This document shows, one piece after another, positions 1-6,588 of a DNA stretch of 64,000 nucleotides. The notes under the pieces were generated by a model. That model was given only the letters and a program-made list of their open reading frames with translations. It was not told the DNA's origin and made no database searches. Location of the stretch: contig NZ_JADWYK010000002.1 in the NCBI RefSeq assembly GCF_015773195.1, positions 186,001 through 250,000 on the forward strand, in the 5' to 3' direction. The translations under genes and the position numbers were made by a program. Source of the stretch: Hymenobacter guriensis (GTDB taxonomy: Bacteria > Bacteroidota > Bacteroidia > Cytophagales > Hymenobacteraceae). Each line of letters starts with the position of its first letter. Within the stretch, counting starts at the first letter, position 1.

Positions 1-1157
1 TGACCAACAACATGGGCGACATCAAGAAGGTGACGTTCTTCATCGAAGAAGCCCGCAAGCAGGGCGTGGCCGTACTGGGCCCCGACGTAAACGAATCCAT
101 CCTGAAGTTCAACGTGAACAAGCAGGGCCAGATTCGCTTCGGTATGGCCGCCGTGAAAGGCGCGGGTGAGGCTGCTATTGAGAACATCGTGGAGGAGCGC
201 GGTAAAAAAGGCCCTTACACCGATATTTTCGACTTCTCGAAGCGCGTCAACCTGCGGGCCGTCAACAAGAAGACGTTTGAAAGCCTGGCCTTGTCCGGGG
301 CCTTCGACTCGTTTGAGCGCTACCACCGCCGCCAGTTTGTGGAAGCTCCAAGTGGCGACCAGAACCTGATTGACAAGGCCGTGAAAATGGGCCAGCAATT
401 CCAGGCCGACCAGGATTCGGCCCAGCAGAGCCTGTTCGGCGGCGGCGCTTTCGGCGCCGTGGCCATGCCGCTGCCCAAGGTGGCCGATATGGAGCCCTGG
501 CCGGCCGTGGAGCAGCTGCGCCGCGAAAAGGAAGTGGTAGGCTTCTACCTCTCGGGCCACCCGCTCGACGACTTCAAGCTGGAAATAGACTCCTACTGCA
601 CCTGTGGGCTCGACAAAGTAGAGAACTACAAAAACCGCGAGGTAACGGTAGCCGGGCTGATTACCAACGTCCTGTTCAAGACCACCAAGACCGGCCAGCC
701 CTTCGTGTCCTTCAGCGTGGAAGACTACGACTCCTCCCTGAACCTAGCGCTGTTCCGCGACGACTACTCCCGCTTTTCTCCCCTCATTAACCCGCGCAAC
801 TACGATAAGGAGCAGGTGCCGCCCATGTACATCCGGGGCAAGTACGCCCAGCGCTTCCGCGACTCCGACCAGTTCGAGTTCAAGATTCTGACTATGGAGC
901 CCCTGTTCAACGTGGCGGAGAAGCTGGCCAACGGCGTGCGCGTGCAGCTGGATTTGCGCACCATCACCGAGCCTTTCATGGACCGGTTTATGGAAGCGGT
1001 GGAAGGTTGTCAGGGCTCCAAAAAGCTGGAAATCAAGTTCGCCGAGCCCCACGAGCATCTGGCTGTTGACACCTACTCGCGCCGCTACCGCATCGAGCCC
1101 AAGGAGTTTATCCGCCGGATGCGCGAAATGGAAATCGACGCCTGCCAGCTGATATGA
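1..1157 (+). CDS. dnaE: DNA polymerase III subunit alpha, C-terminal part (5' end outside window)
   Basis: This is the last ~385 residues of the replicative polymerase catalytic subunit. The reading frame is open from base 3 and continues upstream of the window. The visible part starts in the helix-hairpin-helix region (GIRF-like context, 'GMAAVKGAGEAAIENIVEER'), continues through the linker with the 'EVVGFYLSGHPLDDF' signature, and includes the OB-fold ('EVTVAGLITNVLFKTTKTG' near base 640). This order is standard for DnaE. The catalytic aspartates lie upstream and cannot be checked. The stop codon overlaps the start of the following small lipoprotein gene (ATGA-type overlap at 1154). Confidence 0.96.
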   Translation, partial: TNNMGDIKKVTFFIEEARKQGVAVLGPDVNESILKFNVNKQGQIRFGMAAVKGAGEAAIENIVEERGKKGPYTDIFDFSKRVNLRAVNKKTFESLALSGAFDSFERYHRRQFVEAPSGDQNLIDKAVKMGQQFQADQDSAQQSLFGGGAFGAVAMPLPKVADMEPWPAVEQLRREKEVVGFYLSGHPLDDFKLEIDSYCTCGLDKVENYKNREVTVAGLITNVLFKTTKTGQPFVSFSVEDYDSSLNLALFRDDYSRFSPLINPRNYDKEQVPPMYIRGKYAQRFRDSDQFEFKILTMEPLFNVAEKLANGVRVQLDLRTITEPFMDRFMEAVEGCQGSKKLEIKFAEPHEHLAVDTYSRRYRIEPKEFIRRMREMEIDACQLI

Positions 1158-1583
1158 AACCAAGATTTGCTTATGCACTGATTGGCGCGCTGGTGCTGCT
1201 TTCCTGCAATGAACAGAAGCTTACGCATTCTGAATTAGTTGGTGCGTGGCGTAGTACAGCAGTAAAGCTTCGAAATCCAGACTTTCCTGATGATATTATC
1301 ATTTTACCAAAACGGTGCGAGGTTATGGTTGACCTCCTACTATCATAGTGCAGATGCTGAATTAACTACCAAAGGTGATTCTATTTCCCTTCGAACAGGT
1401 TGCCTTGTTGGTGATGTTCCAATCTTTCTACAGAGGTCAGGGTTGAGCCAGAAACAGGACACCTTGATGTTTGAAAGCCTAAAGTTTGTCAGGATGGATT
1501 CCGCAGCCTTTGTTGAAAGTCACAAGACTTTTCTTGCAGAAAGAAAGCGACGTCAACTGGAGTGGGAGAGCAAGCAAAAATAA
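1154..1583 (+). pseudogene. Small lipoprotein gene split by a frameshift
   Basis: The first frame (1154-1348) begins with a lipoprotein signal ending in a lipobox (VLLSC) and then 'SELVGAWRSTAVKL', which resembles the start of lipocalin-like lipoprotein domains. That frame stops early. A second frame, open from about 1290 to 1583, continues naturally ('FYQNGARLWLTSYYHSADAEL', then a coil-rich basic C-terminus). The two pieces join if one indel is assumed between about 1280 and 1310, giving a protein of roughly 142 residues. The start codon overlaps the dnaE stop. Base composition is clearly more AT-rich than in the neighbours. It may be a real pseudogene or a sequencing error; no function is assigned. 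Confidence 0.6.
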
Positions 1584-1608
1584 ACTTTCAATTTTTATTG
1601 AAAGTTTA
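1581..1608. promoter_or_regulatory. Perfect palindrome, probable operator of the GbsR-type gene
   Basis: Two 12-bp arms, TAAACTTTCAAT and ATTGAAAGTTTA, are separated by TTTT. The right arm contains TTG (1598-1600), which sits 19 bp before TACATTTG (1620-1627), so the site overlaps the likely -33 element. A closely related copy lies at 2173-2200 before the next operon. Confidence 0.7.
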
Positions 1609-1627
1609 AAATACTCTCCTACATTTG
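1598..1627 (+). promoter_or_regulatory. Bacteroidota-type promoter of the GbsR-type gene
   Basis: TTG at 1598-1600, a 19-bp spacer and TACATTTG at 1620-1627 match the TTG / TAnnTTTG pattern. The -7 element ends only 4 bases before the ATG at 1632, so the message may be leaderless or nearly so. Confidence 0.6.
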
Positions 1628-1631
1628 AGCC

Positions 1632-2153
1632 ATGCAACTCGACGAAGCCAAGCGCAGATTCATTGAAGGCTGGGGCACGCTGGGCTCGGCCTGGGGTGTG
1701 AGCCGGACGATGGCGCAGGTACATGCCTTGCTGCTGGTGTCGCCGGGAGCCCTGAGTACCGAGGACATCATGGATCAACTGCAGATTTCGCGGGGCAACG
1801 CCAACATGAATGTGCGCGCTCTTATCGACTGGGGTATCGTGCGCAAAGAGCTGCGGCCGGGTGAGCGGCGGGAGTTTTTCTCGGCCGAGAAAGACATTCA
1901 CCGGGTGGCTACCCTCATTCTGCAGGAGCGCCATAAGCGCGAAATAGCGCCATTGATGCGCGTGCTCGGCGAAATAAGCCAGGTGGAAGAGTCGCCGGCA
2001 GCTACGCCGGAAGAAACCAAGGCCTTCACCCACATGATAGGCAGCATCCAGAATTTCGCCCAGTTTGCCGATCAGGCCGCCGCTACCCTTATCAAAGCCG
2101 ATGAGAACTGGTTTATCAGCACCTTCATGAAGCTGATGCTTCCCCGCCCGTAG
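1632..2153 (+). CDS. GbsR/MarR-family transcriptional regulator
   Basis: The 173-residue protein has a winged-helix core: helix 'STEDIMDQLQISRGNANMNVRALIDWGIV' (about residues 40-68), then a wing 'ELRPGERREFFSAEKD'. The layout and length fit the GbsR branch of MarR proteins, cytosolic dimers that bind palindromes. A 28-bp palindrome overlaps its own promoter and a near copy precedes the downstream epimerase operon, so autoregulation and control of 2258-3640 are likely. The inducing ligand cannot be told. The ATG at 1632 sits right behind the -7 element. Confidence 0.85.
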   Translation: MQLDEAKRRFIEGWGTLGSAWGVSRTMAQVHALLLVSPGALSTEDIMDQLQISRGNANMNVRALIDWGIVRKELRPGERREFFSAEKDIHRVATLILQERHKREIAPLMRVLGEISQVEESPAATPEETKAFTHMIGSIQNFAQFADQAAATLIKADENWFISTFMKLMLPRP

Positions 2154-2172
2154 CCCGACTATTTTTTTGTCT

Positions 2173-2200
2173 ATGTATTTCAATTTTTACTGAAAGTTTA
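2173..2200. promoter_or_regulatory. Second copy of the GbsR-type operator, imperfect
   Basis: It shares TTTCAATTTTTA followed by YTGAAAGTTTA with the palindrome at 1581-1608; only the outer left arm has decayed. It lies 58 bp before the ATG of the epimerase gene, which suggests that the regulator at 1632 also controls that operon. Confidence 0.6.
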
Positions 2201-2257
2201 ATAACAACAAGCATACTCGCTTGCCTTCCTCATCTCCAACTTTCACCTCTTACTTCC

Positions 2258-3178
2258 ATGAATCAACCCTTAATGGTGCTGGCCGGTGGCAACGGCTTTC
2301 TGGGGCGGCACTTGGCCCGTCATTTTCGGAGGTTGGGGTACGAGGTGCTCACGCTTACCCGCCGGCCACGGCGCTTTGGGGAAGTAAGCTGGGACGGGCG
2401 CACGCTGGGGCCGTGGGCCCGGAAGCTGGAAGGTGCGGCAGTCCTGCTGAATCTGGCCGGCAAATCGGTGGATTGCCGCTACCACGCGGCCAATCGGCGC
2501 GCCATTACGCGCAGCCGCACCGAAAGTACGCGGGTACTGGGTGAAGCTGTGGCTCAGTGCCAGAACCCGCCGGCCGTATGGCTCAATTCCTCTACGGCTA
2601 CTATTTACCAACATACCACGGGCCAAGCGCCGGCCAACACGGAATCCTCCGGCCAGATTGGCCGAAACTTCTCTGAGATGGTGGCGCAAAAATGGGAGGC
2701 CGAGTTCTGGCTGGCCCCTACGCCCTGCACGCGGCGCGTGGCTTTGCGCACGGCTATTGTATTGGGTGCCGACGGCGGAGCGCTGCCTGTAATGGCGCGA
2801 CTGGCAAGTTGGGGGCTTAGCACCCCGCAGGGCGACGGGCAGCAGTGGGTAAGCTGGCTGCATGTGGATGACTTCTGCCGGGCGGTAGAGTTTCTGCTGG
2901 CGCAGCCGGCGCTGGATGGCACCTTCAACGTGTGCGCTCCGGAGCCGCTGCGCAATTGGGAATTCAACGCCCTGCTCAACCAGCACTACCGGCCGCGCTG
3001 GCACCTGCCGCAGCCCCGATGGTTGCTGGAAATAGGGGCCTTCCTGCTACGCACCGAAACCGAGCTGATTTTAAAAAGCCGCAAAGTGGTGCCCCAGCGG
3101 CTGCTGGAAGTCGGTTTCCGGTTTCATTACCCGGTTTGCCAACAGGCCTTGGCCGATCTGCTGCCGAAGCTGACTTGA
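2258..3178 (+). CDS. TIGR01777 family NAD-dependent epimerase-like protein
   Basis: The 306-residue protein belongs to the extended SDR superfamily (YfcH / SDR39U1-like). The N-terminal Rossmann motif is GGNGFLG (residues 10-16). 'VLLNLAGKSVDCRY' and 'WLNSSTATIY' are family signatures. The C-terminal region 'PRWLLEIGAFLLRTETELILKSRKVVP' is the DUF1731 segment. The substrate is unknown for the family. It is probably cotranscribed with the membrane protein at 3257 and has a GbsR-type operator upstream. The leader just before the start is pyrimidine-rich. Confidence 0.9.
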   Translation: MNQPLMVLAGGNGFLGRHLARHFRRLGYEVLTLTRRPRRFGEVSWDGRTLGPWARKLEGAAVLLNLAGKSVDCRYHAANRRAITRSRTESTRVLGEAVAQCQNPPAVWLNSSTATIYQHTTGQAPANTESSGQIGRNFSEMVAQKWEAEFWLAPTPCTRRVALRTAIVLGADGGALPVMARLASWGLSTPQGDGQQWVSWLHVDDFCRAVEFLLAQPALDGTFNVCAPEPLRNWEFNALLNQHYRPRWHLPQPRWLLEIGAFLLRTETELILKSRKVVPQRLLEVGFRFHYPVCQQALADLLPKLT

Positions 3179-3256
3179 GTTACCGCCGCATACTTGATAA
3201 CAACCAACTTCCTGCTTTTCACCTTTTTCTCCTTTCACTTCTAAACCTTTCAAGCC

Positions 3257-3640
3257 ATGAATTACCATCTGCTGGTGTACGGTGTGTATCTGCCCGTCAC
3301 GGTGCTGCTTACGGTGTGGGTAGCACGCACACTCTTCAAAAACGGCCGCCTGTTTCTGGTGGATATTTTCCACGGCAATGAGCAGCTGGCTGACTCCGTC
3401 AACAAGCTGTTGCTGACGGGTTTTTACCTCGTCAACATCGGCTACGCTACACTCACGCTGCGCACTACCGAGCCCGTAAACAGCTACCAGGCCAGCGTGG
3501 AAACGCTCAGCATTAAAATCGGCACTATCATCCTGATCCTGGGGGCCATGCACTTCCTCAACCTGTACGTATTCTACAAGCTCCGCAACCGGGCGCAGGA
3601 ATACGCCCGGGCTTATCAGTTTGTGGTCGATAAAAAATAG
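3257..3640 (+). CDS. Conserved small membrane protein
   Basis: The 127-residue protein has three predicted membrane segments: about 5-24, 52-68 ('LLLTGFYLVNIGYATLTL') and 88-110 ('IGTIILILGAMHFLNLYVFYKL'). I recognise it as a type found next to TIGR01777 epimerases in Bacteroidota but know no function. It lies 78 bp after the epimerase stop on the same strand, with no terminator between them, so a shared transcript under the GbsR-type regulator is likely. The start is the only ATG before the first membrane helix. Confidence 0.75.
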   Translation: MNYHLLVYGVYLPVTVLLTVWVARTLFKNGRLFLVDIFHGNEQLADSVNKLLLTGFYLVNIGYATLTLRTTEPVNSYQASVETLSIKIGTIILILGAMHFLNLYVFYKLRNRAQEYARAYQFVVDKK

Positions 3641-3750
3641 GCGACAGTCTTCCGATTCGTTGATGAGCTGCCGTTTTTATTGAAAACCCGACTGTGCCAA
3701 GAGCGCGGCAAAGCTGCCAACCTGACCGACTGAACTTTCCGGCGCGCTCC

Positions 3751-3778
3751 TTGTTTGAAACGCAATCTGCTACCTTGC
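3751..3778 (+). promoter_or_regulatory. Promoter of trxA
   Basis: TTG at 3751-3753, a 17-bp spacer and TACCTTGC at 3771-3778. The spacing and -7 variant recur elsewhere in the window. The ATG is at 3838. Confidence 0.55.
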
Positions 3779-3837
3779 GGGCCCAAGTTTCGTAAGCAGC
3801 ATTTTCACGTTGTCATCACCACAAACCCCCTTCTATC

Positions 3838-4167
3838 ATGGGACATAAAGCCATCGAAATTACCGATGCGAATTTCGACCAGATCATCAACTCCGATAAA
3901 CCCGTACTCGTGGACTTCTGGGCCGAGTGGTGCGGCCCGTGCCGCATGGTAGGCCCGGTAGTAGAAGAACTGGCCGGCGAGTACGAAGGCAAAGCCATTA
4001 TCGGCAAAGTGGACGTAGACTCCAACCCGCAGACGTCCGCCAAATTCGGCATTCGCAGCATTCCTACGCTGCTCGTGTTCAAAAACGGGCAGATTGTGGA
4101 CAAGCAAGTAGGTGCCGTGCCGAAGCACGTTCTGGCCCAGAAACTGGACGCCCAGGTAACCGCTTAA
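3838..4167 (+). CDS. trxA: Thioredoxin
   Basis: The 109-residue protein is of usual thioredoxin length. The redox motif WCGPC occupies residues 31-35 and the cis-proline is P76 in 'SIPT'. '[13 protein letters not shown]' and '[13 protein letters not shown]' are standard thioredoxin strands. It acts in the cytosol as a dithiol reductant for ribonucleotide reductase, methionine sulfoxide reductase and others. It is a single-gene unit with its own promoter (3751-3778) and terminator (4186-4221). Confidence 0.97.
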   Translation: MGHKAIEITDANFDQIINSDKPVLVDFWAEWCGPCRMVGPVVEELAGEYEGKAIIGKVDVDSNPQTSAKFGIRSIPTLLVFKNGQIVDKQVGAVPKHVLAQKLDAQVTA

Positions 4168-4185
4168 GCGCGTTACAGATCATAT

Positions 4186-4221
4186 AAAAAGCCCCTCGTG
4201 CGCTGGCACAAGGGGCTTTTT
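4186..4221 (+). terminator. Rho-independent terminator after trxA
   Basis: AAAAAGCCCCT and AGGGGCTTTTT pair around a GTGC/GCAC inner stem and end in a T run. It also lies at the 3' side of the convergent TonB-type gene and could serve both. Confidence 0.85.
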
Positions 4222-4294
4222 GTTTCCGGTCTTTGCCAGGTTGCCAGCGACAGAACTATACGCTGCTGTTAGCCAGAAGCTGGCGGCTAACAGC

Positions 4295-5248
4295 CTAATA
4301 CTGCTGCCCGGGAAAGTTGGCGCGGGCTTCGGTGGGCGGGGTGCGGGGCGGCTTGGAGCTTCCAAACAAGCTGAAGTTGGGCGCGAAGGAAATAGGCACT
4401 GTGTAGGTTACGGCCGTGGGCACGTTGTACTCGCGGCCCGGCTGAAACTGCGGCAGCCTTTCTACCACGCGCCGGGCTTCGTTGTCGGCTTCTGGGGCCA
4501 GGCCGCGTACCACCCGCACCTGCCCCACCCGGCCGTCCTCACCTACGGTGTACGACACGTACACTTTACCGCTGATGCCCTTGCGGCGCGTGTCGCGCGG
4601 GTATTGGGTATTGCGGCTGATAAAATCCAGCAAAGCCTGCTCGCCTCCGGGGAATTCGGGCATCTGGCGGCGCTGCAGCTTGCCAACGAAAGGGCTGCCA
4701 TCCAGGTTGAAGAATGCCAGGGCTGGGCCCTTGGCCCGGTTCAGCAATTCAATGGCACTTAGCTGCCCGTTATCATAGTAGTAGCGCCACTCGCCCACGG
4801 GCCGTCCGTAGAGGTAGCGGCCTTCGGAGCGTTTCTGGCCGTTGCGGTGCACCGTTACCCAGCGGCCGGTGCGCTGGCCTTCTTCAAACTGGCCCCGCTC
4901 CCGCACTTTGCCGTTTTCGTACCAGGCCACATACACGCCGGCCGGCTCATCATCTTCGAAGTGCACCTGGCTGGCCTTGGTGCCGTTGGGATGGTACCAT
5001 GTAAACAGTCCTGACCGCCATACCGGGTCGATGCTGGCAAAGGTCCCCCGCAGCAGCAGGGTGCCATTGATAGTATGCTCGCGGATAGTATAGCCCGCAT
5101 CGGTTTTGCGGTCGATGATGCGGTAGTGGGTGGCGCTGTCGGGCACCACTTCCTCACCCTGCTCATTGAGGTAGATGGCCGGCATACTCTGGCTTATAGC
5201 ACCTACCGATAAGCACAACAATCCAAGGATAAGTACGAGTGTCTTCAT
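4295..5248 (-). CDS. MORN-repeat protein with C-terminal TonB domain
   Basis: The 317-residue secreted or periplasmic protein starts with a signal peptide (MKTLVLILGLLCLSVGAIS). Residues about 75-170 hold MORN/YwqK-like repeats ('GLFTWYHPNGTKAS', 'GVYVAWYENGKVRERG', 'GRWVTVHRNGQKRSEG', 'GEWRYYYDNGQL'). Residues about 195-290 form a TonB C-terminal domain ('FPGGEQALLDFISRNTQYP', 'GKVYVSYTVGEDGRVGQVRVVRGL'). Such fusions are common in Bacteroidota and annotated as energy transducer TonB, although the usual N-terminal TM anchor is replaced here by a signal peptide. Function unproven. It is monocistronic. Confidence 0.88.
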   Translation of the reverse strand: MKTLVLILGLLCLSVGAISQSMPAIYLNEQGEEVVPDSATHYRIIDRKTDAGYTIREHTINGTLLLRGTFASIDPVWRSGLFTWYHPNGTKASQVHFEDDEPAGVYVAWYENGKVRERGQFEEGQRTGRWVTVHRNGQKRSEGRYLYGRPVGEWRYYYDNGQLSAIELLNRAKGPALAFFNLDGSPFVGKLQRRQMPEFPGGEQALLDFISRNTQYPRDTRRKGISGKVYVSYTVGEDGRVGQVRVVRGLAPEADNEARRVVERLPQFQPGREYNVPTAVTYTVPISFAPNFSLFGSSKPPRTPPTEARANFPGQQY

Positions 5249-5520
5249 GCGCAGCTGGATTGAGAGAAGCTAAATATACAAAACAGAAGTACGCAATCAG
5301 CAGCCGGCTGGCTCAAAAAATGATGGCAATTTCTTCCTGCTCCGCTGCGTGACTATCCTCTCCCCCACTCGTTTACGCCCGTTCCTGCTTATATAGCCCA
5401 TCAAATTGTTCAATTACATGATTGATTATAACGCACTTTATAGCAACAGGCTTCATCTCACAATAGTGCTAAATACTGCTACTCGTTAAAACCAGTAAAC
5501 AACCAGACGTAGTAGCAATG
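5249..5520. other. Intergenic, AT-rich, no gene seen
   Basis: I find no convincing gene here. The stretch 5380-5470 is AT-rich ('caaattgttcaattacatg' type sequence). The upstream region of the gene at 4295-5248 lies at the left end, with a poor -7 match (TATATTTA on the minus strand). Confidence 0.5.
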
Positions 5521-5563
5521 AAAAACAGACAGCCTACCTCGCCACTGGTTGGCGGGGCAGGCT
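5521..5563 (-). terminator. Terminator of the Lrp-type gene
   Basis: The stem AGCCTgCCcCGCC / GGCGAGGtAGGCT (minus-strand reading, with mismatches) is followed by GTCTGTTTTT. It lies directly after the stop of the gene at 5587-6051. Confidence 0.6.
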
Positions 5564-5586
5564 GCAATAGGTACGCGGCTGAGAGC

Positions 5587-6051
5587 TTAGAGCAGCTGAA
5601 TGGGGCGGTTGAGGGTTTCTTCGAGCGAAATCAGGGTTTCTGTGCGCTCAATGCCTTCAATCAGCTGAATCTTGTCGTGCAATACTTCCCGTAGGTGGTT
5701 GGTGTCGCGGCAGATGATGCGGGCAAACAGGCTATAGTTGCCGGTGGTGTAGTAGATGCTCAGGATTTCGGGAATGGCCTTCAGCTGCTCGGCTACGCTG
5801 TTATATACCGAGCTTTTGTTGAGGTAAATCCCGAGGAAGGCATTGATATCGTAGCCCAGTTGGGCGTAGTCGATGTTGAGGGTAGCCCCCCGCACAATTC
5901 CCAATTCCTCCATCCGCGCCATGCGTACGTGCACCGTCCCCCCCGAAACGTGGACTTTACGGGCAATTTCCGTGTAGGGCATCTTGGCATCATCTATCAG
6001 CAGGGCCAAAATCTTCCGATCGGTGTCATCAAGTTCGTAATTACGAGCCAT
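5587..6051 (-). CDS. Lrp/AsnC-family transcriptional regulator
   Basis: The 154-residue protein has an AsnC-type helix-turn-helix ('LDDTDRKILALLIDDAKMPY', 'TEIARKVHVSGGTVHVRMARMEELGIV') followed by the ligand-binding RAM domain ('FLGIYLNKSSVYNSVAEQL', 'EILSIYYTTGNYSLFARI'). Length and order are normal for feast/famine regulators that respond to amino acids. I chose the ATG at 6051 (MARNYELDD) over a TTG two codons upstream. The target is unknown; the neighbouring tRNA-like RNA is divergent and shares the AT-rich upstream region. Confidence 0.93.
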   Translation of the reverse strand: MARNYELDDTDRKILALLIDDAKMPYTEIARKVHVSGGTVHVRMARMEELGIVRGATLNIDYAQLGYDINAFLGIYLNKSSVYNSVAEQLKAIPEILSIYYTTGNYSLFARIICRDTNHLREVLHDKIQLIEGIERTETLISLEETLNRPIQLL

Positions 6052-6160
6052 TTTCAAAAACTATGATTGCTGTTTTTTCAAGCAAATGAACTGTTTATTA
6101 AAAAGAATGTAAATTTTTAGCAAATTGTCTGCAAGTATTTTACAATAAGGGATTCATTTT

Positions 6161-6168
6161 TACCTTTG
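6161..6168 (+). promoter_or_regulatory. -7 element before the tRNA-like RNA
   Basis: TACCTTTG is an exact TAnnTTTG match and ends 32 bases before the tRNA-like 5' end. I see no clear TTG at the expected -33 distance. Confidence 0.5.
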
Positions 6169-6200
6169 TCATAATCCAACGCAAACGGCGCGGGACATCT

Positions 6201-6315
6201 TGTAGAATGATGAAACTGGCAGACATGCCCTCCTCTCTCGGGGGTGGAGATTCGGGAAAAACTGGTCCGGCGGCCGGCTAACCACTCCGTGGAGGTTCGA
6301 ATCCTTCTTCTACAG
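6201..6315 (+). tRNA. tRNA-like RNA with Leu-type D arm, CTC anticodon and giant variable arm
   Basis: A cloverleaf can be drawn by hand. The acceptor TGTAGAA (6201-6207) pairs fully with TTCTACA (6308-6314). D stem ATG/CAT encloses AAACTGGCAGA, as in tRNA-Leu. Anticodon stem CCCTC/GGGGG (6228-6232, 6240-6244) holds loop CTCTCTC. The T arm GGAGG-TTCGAAT-CCTTC (6291-6307) is normal apart from one G-T pair. Odd points are anticodon CTC (codon GAG, Glu) in a Leu-like body, a pyrimidine at position 37, discriminator G, and a 46-nt variable region (6245-6290). That region closes with GGAG/CTCC and holds an inner hairpin TGGTCCGG / CCGG-cta-ACCA. No CCA is encoded, as for the tRNA-Arg in this window. 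It may be a decayed tRNA or a dedicated tRNA-like RNA. Confidence 0.55.
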
Positions 6316-6351
6316 CTATTATCAGGGGTGATTTGTGGGGGAGAAAAAAAC

Positions 6352-6379
6352 AAGGACGTATCTGGGTGGGTGCGTCCTT
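6352..6379 (+). ncRNA. Hairpin 1 with loop TCTGGGTGGG
   Basis: AAGGACGTA (6352-6360) pairs with TGCGTCCTT (6371-6379) with one G-U, leaving the ten-base loop TCTGGGTGGG. It lies 36 bases after the tRNA-like element, and the same loop recurs in the next hairpin. It is probably part of one transcript running from about 6175 to 6420. Confidence 0.6.
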
Positions 6380-6386
6380 TATCAGG

Positions 6387-6420
6387 AGGCTGCATCTGGG
6401 TGGGTGCAGCCTTTCTTTTT
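6387..6420 (+). terminator. Hairpin 2 with the same loop TCTGGGTGGG, terminator of the tRNA-like transcript
   Basis: AGGCTGCA (6387-6394) pairs perfectly with TGCAGCCT (6405-6412). The loop is identical to that of hairpin 1, and TTCTTTTT follows. The stem sequences differ between the two hairpins while the loops are the same. Confidence 0.7.
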
Positions 6421-6526
6421 GTACCTACCATAACCCGCCTACCTACTAGCCTCGCCCCGAAGCTTTTCCCGTGAAAAATCGCGCAAAGGTCTGTTTTTTC
6501 CTGCATAAAAGTCAGTTGGCAGACCA

Positions 6527-6568
6527 AATAAAAGCCTCTACTACATCGATGCAGTAGAGGCTTTTATT
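6527..6568. terminator. Bidirectional terminator, 16-bp perfect stem
   Basis: AATAAAAGCCTCTACT (6527-6542) pairs with its exact complement at 6553-6568. It has T runs in both directions and lies just after the stop of the peptidase gene on the minus strand. Confidence 0.85.
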
Positions 6569-6588
6569 GTGGCAACGGTTGCATTCAG

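Noticed and set aside
3660..3690. Third copy of the GbsR-type operator (TTTTTATTGAAAA before trxA)
   Set aside because: Only one half-site is recognisable and the other arm is absent. It is too weak to call.
6117..6527. 136-codon minus-strand frame over the tRNA-like RNA
   Set aside because: It covers structured RNA and two hairpins, has no recognisable domain and runs into the terminator stem.
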